6,495 bases of DNA from Phycisphaerae bacterium. Its GTDB lineage: Bacteria > Planctomycetota > Phycisphaerae > Tepidisphaerales > Tepidisphaeraceae. The notes below the pieces were generated by a model. That model was given only the letters and a program-made list of their open reading frames with translations, had not been told where the DNA came from and made no database searches. The DNA lies in assembly GCA_014380825.1 (NCBI GenBank), contig JACMJD010000341.1, forward strand, positions 1-6,495, given 5' to 3'. Numbering within the stretch: position 1 is the stretch's first letter; each line of letters begins with the position of its first letter. The translations under genes and the position numbers were made by a program. Shown here one piece after another: positions 6,254-6,495 of this stretch.

Positions 6254-6306
6254 CCAGTCGGTTGGGTTTGCGCTTCTTGTTGGGTGGTCGCGTCTTCGAC
6301 GTGCTC

Positions 6307-6495
6307 TTAGTGCAACCGCTCGGCGCGCAACGATTCGGGATCCGATTCCGGGTCCGATTCCCCGTCGTCGTGGGCCGCGGCCTCGTCCATCAAGTCGGGG
6401 TTTTGCGGTGGTTCGATTCCAGGGCCGCCGGTAAGGTATTGGCCCGTGAGCGATTGCCCGCTGCCGCCGCGCGTGGCGGGGTTGTCTTCGCCGTG
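6307..6495 (-). CDS. C-terminal fragment, possibly UvrA-like (5' end beyond window)
   Basis: Sixty-two residues and a TAA stop are visible; the gene enters from the right edge. The frame is open across the whole visible part. The segment SGQSLTGQYLTGGPGIEPP (residues 12-30) resembles the SLTGQYLSG...I..P segment that ends the first ATPase half of UvrA, and UvrA C-termini also end in SxTGxYL motifs, so this may be the end of an excinuclease UvrA or a related ABC ATPase. No Walker or signature motif lies inside the window, so the assignment is weak. The last 25 residues are a low-complexity acidic tail (DDGESDPESDPES) encoded by a 12-nt tandem repeat, followed by SLRAERLH. It could equally be an unrelated protein with a disordered tail. 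Confidence 0.5.
   Translation of the reverse strand, partial: HGEDNPATRGGSGQSLTGQYLTGGPGIEPPQNPDLMDEAAAHDDGESDPESDPESLRAERLH
6331..6361. repeat. 12-nt tandem repeat in the acidic C-terminal tail
   Basis: The plus strand reads CGATTCGGGATC, CGATTCCGGGTC, CGATTCC: two and a half copies of a 12-nt unit with a few substitutions. On the minus strand it encodes repeated ESDP units in the tail of the gene ending at 6307. Because the unit is a multiple of three, gain or loss of a copy would keep the reading frame, so length variation between strains is plausible. Confidence 0.6.

Larger units (their letters stand above)
5873..6306. other. Intergenic region upstream of the small membrane protein gene
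   Basis: These 434 bases lie between two minus-strand genes and contain no gene I can support. Open frames here (for example plus strand 6027-6251) cross the palindromic repeat and look like translated repeat DNA. The region holds a perfect 17-nt dyad (5969-5985), the second palindromic repeat (6167-6253), and the likely promoter of the minus-strand gene at 5872. On the minus strand a TTGACT box near 5936-5941 is a good -35 match, but no acceptable -10 hexamer follows at the usual spacing. Confidence 0.55.

Noticed and set aside
6245..6330. Second minus-strand frame with a basic peptide SKTRPPNKKRKPNRL overlapping the end of the C-terminal fragment
   Set aside because: It looks coding-like, but the frame has no start codon that fits, is closed just upstream by a TGA, and ends inside the palindromic repeat. 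A frameshifted extension of the gene ending at 6307 cannot be excluded, but there is no slippery site to support it.
6411..6424. GGTTCGATTCC, resembling a tRNA T-loop
   Set aside because: The flanking bases do not form a T-stem and no acceptor or anticodon arm is present; it lies in an open coding frame.

Overview
The window looks like chromosomal DNA of a high-GC bacterium, most likely a planctomycete or a relative. The grounds are inference from gene content: a large exported S55 (SpoIVB-type) peptidase paired with an exported beta-propeller/Fn3-like protein, an L34 gene with an unusual N-terminus that is not beside rnpA, and interspersed palindromic repeats between genes. No tRNA, rRNA, CRISPR array, transposase or phage gene was seen.

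Layout. Positions 1-181 (minus) hold the first 60 codons of a ribonuclease III whose active-site motif is altered. A 473-nt divergent intergenic region (182-654) carries a long imperfect inverted repeat. Two large plus-strand genes follow: an exported S55 peptidase-domain protein (655-2736) and an exported beta-propeller protein with a 130-residue proline/glycine-rich insert (2853-5258). They are separated by 116 nt that contain a palindromic repeat. The short gene at 5291-5425 encodes ribosomal protein L34 (rpmH). It converges on a small membrane-anchored protein of unknown function (5465-5872, minus), with a short hairpin between them. A 434-nt non-coding stretch (5873-6306) holds a perfect 17-nt dyad and a second copy of the palindromic repeat. 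The window ends in the C-terminus of a minus-strand gene (6307-6495) with a weak UvrA-like motif and an acidic tail.

Function. The S55 and propeller genes are same-strand neighbours and both have export signals. They are the best candidate for a functional pair at the cell envelope, but their substrate and partners cannot be read from sequence. rnc, rpmH and the possible uvrA are housekeeping-type genes, so this is mainly an ordinary chromosomal neighbourhood. The points most worth a second look are the reversed (circularly permuted) order of the S55 catalytic segments relative to SpoIVB, the non-canonical RNase III motif, and the repeat family.
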